A stretch of 5,110 nt of DNA from an uncultured bacterium (GTDB taxonomy: Bacteria; Cyanobacteriota; Vampirovibrionia; Gastranaerophilales; Gastranaerophilaceae): positions 1 through 5,110 of the forward strand of contig CASGAK010000085.1 of assembly GCA_949299435.1 (NCBI GenBank), given 5' to 3'. Below are positions 4,541 to 5,110 of the stretch, piece after piece. Within the stretch, counting starts at the first letter, position 1, and every line of letters begins with the position of its first letter. The position numbers and the translations under genes were made by a program. The notes beneath the pieces are model-generated. The model was not told the origin of the DNA. It ran no database searches and was given only the letters and a program-made list of their open reading frames with translations.

Positions 4541-5110
4541 ATGTACGCTATGAGAGGATTTACGGGGGGGGGGGCACCGCCAAAAAAACCGTTTTCAGGT
4601 AAAAAATTAAATTTTAAAGAAAACCATCAAGAAATTAAAGAACAAAATATTACATTAGGTAATAAAACATTTGTAGAGCAAAGAGCATTCACATTGAAAG
4701 GATTATTGAAACCTTTATTAAAGGTTAGTGTGCATTGTTCTAATGCACCAGCAGAAGAAATGACTTTGGGCAGTACACAGAATGACAAAAAACTGGCATT
4801 TACTCTAGCAGAAGTATTAATAACTTTAGGCATAATCGGAATAGTTGCAGCGATGACTTTGCCTGCTGTGATTGCAGATTCAAGAAAAGAAGCGACTGCA
4901 GCTAAAGTTAAAAAGTTCTATAACACGATTAATAACGCGTTGCAGTTTGCAATTGCAGAATACGGTGATGTAGAACTTTGGATGGGCGAGCCTAAAGATT
5001 CTACTTATGAAGAAAATGTGAAGTTTTTAAAAACATATTTTATGCCCTATATAAAGTATAACAAATACGACAATTGTTATGGAAATATGGTATGTGTGTA
5101 TATGACAAGT
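4541..5110 (+). CDS. Prepilin-type pilin-like protein, 5' part, in frame through a G11 tract (3' end outside window)
   Basis: The ATG at 4541 has AAAGGAG six bases upstream, and the frame is open to the window edge (190 codons). It begins MYAMRGFTGGGAPPKKPFSG, where the three glycines come from the G-run. The prepilin segment LAFTLAEVLITLGIIGIVAA has Phe87 as +1 and Glu91 as +5, with Ala at -1. The leader of about 86 residues is far longer than usual for prepilins. It contains an earlier AFTLKGLLKPLLKV stretch (residues 49-62) that looks like a second, degenerate prepilin segment without the +5 Glu. After the helix come MTLPAVIADSRKEATAAKVKKFYNTINNAL and a domain start resembling the gene at 1969 (KKFYSTLSQAI; YFMPYIKY versus YILPYMKY). 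The likely role is an envelope pilus or pseudopilus subunit. It is transcribed from its own promoter. Confidence 0.85.
   Translation, partial: MYAMRGFTGGGAPPKKPFSGKKLNFKENHQEIKEQNITLGNKTFVEQRAFTLKGLLKPLLKVSVHCSNAPAEEMTLGSTQNDKKLAFTLAEVLITLGIIGIVAAMTLPAVIADSRKEATAAKVKKFYNTINNALQFAIAEYGDVELWMGEPKDSTYEENVKFLKTYFMPYIKYNKYDNCYGNMVCVYMTS
4564..4574 (+). repeat. Poly-G tract, 11 G, within the start region of the second pilin-like gene
   Basis: Eleven G at the same codon position as the G12 tract of the other pilin-like gene. With 11 G the frame is open. With 12 it ends after about 20 codons at TAA 4599-4601 (current numbering), and with 10 it also ends within about 23 codons. Confidence 0.9.

Larger units (their letters stand above)
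4464..4578 (+). repeat. Pilin 5' cassette, copy 2
   Basis: Second copy of the cassette at 1896-2008: same promoter, same early transcribed bases AAATA(A/G)GTAGACGAT, same AAAGGAG ribosome site six bases from ATG, same MxxMRG start and a G-run followed by CACC. Confidence 0.75.

Noticed and set aside
4627..4833. 68-residue minus-strand frame
   Set aside because: Antisense to the leader of the in-frame pilin-like gene, with no ribosome site.

Overview
The window is AT-rich bacterial DNA from an organism that makes many type IV pilin-like or pseudopilin proteins. Two proteins carry the prepilin segment AFTLAEVLITLG, and a third is a secreted-type protein whose N-terminus contains INFEGK. These traits, with an XRE-type regulator ending in a zinc ribbon, resemble uncultured gut Melainabacteria (Gastranaerophilales). 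That placement is an inference from sequence style, not proven.

Layout: (1) bases 1-468 hold the C-terminal part of a pilin-like gene that begins upstream of the window. (2) A 258-base gap holds a hairpin that can act as a terminator on both strands. (3) trpS (tryptophanyl-tRNA synthetase) lies on the minus strand at 727-1731. (4) A divergent intergenic region carries the trpS promoter and a near-consensus plus-strand promoter. (5) A pilin-like gene occupies 1969-2701; its start and body are out of frame because of a run of 12 G. (6) A 346-base gap holds a 20-base palindrome. (7) A 313-residue secreted-type protein of unknown function is at 3048-3989 and ends in a strong terminator. (8) A helix-turn-helix plus zinc-ribbon protein is at 4045-4461, tightly packed against that terminator. 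(9) Another pilin-like gene starts at 4541 and runs off the right edge; its run of 11 G leaves it in frame.

The main observation is that the two pilin-like genes at 1969 and 4541 share a 5' cassette. It comprises promoter TTGCAC-17-TATAAT, the first transcribed bases, the Shine-Dalgarno site, the start MxxMRG and a poly-G tract. The downstream sequences are much more divergent. With G12 the first gene stops after 15 codons; with G11 the second is open. Either wrong frame in either gene ends within about 20 codons. This is the structure expected of a slipped-strand phase-variation switch for surface pilin-like proteins. A homopolymer assembly error in the G12 copy must be excluded first.

A second observation is that the TrpRS carries the four-cysteine spacing C-x22-C-x6-C-x2-C known from the [4Fe-4S] TrpRS of Thermotoga maritima.
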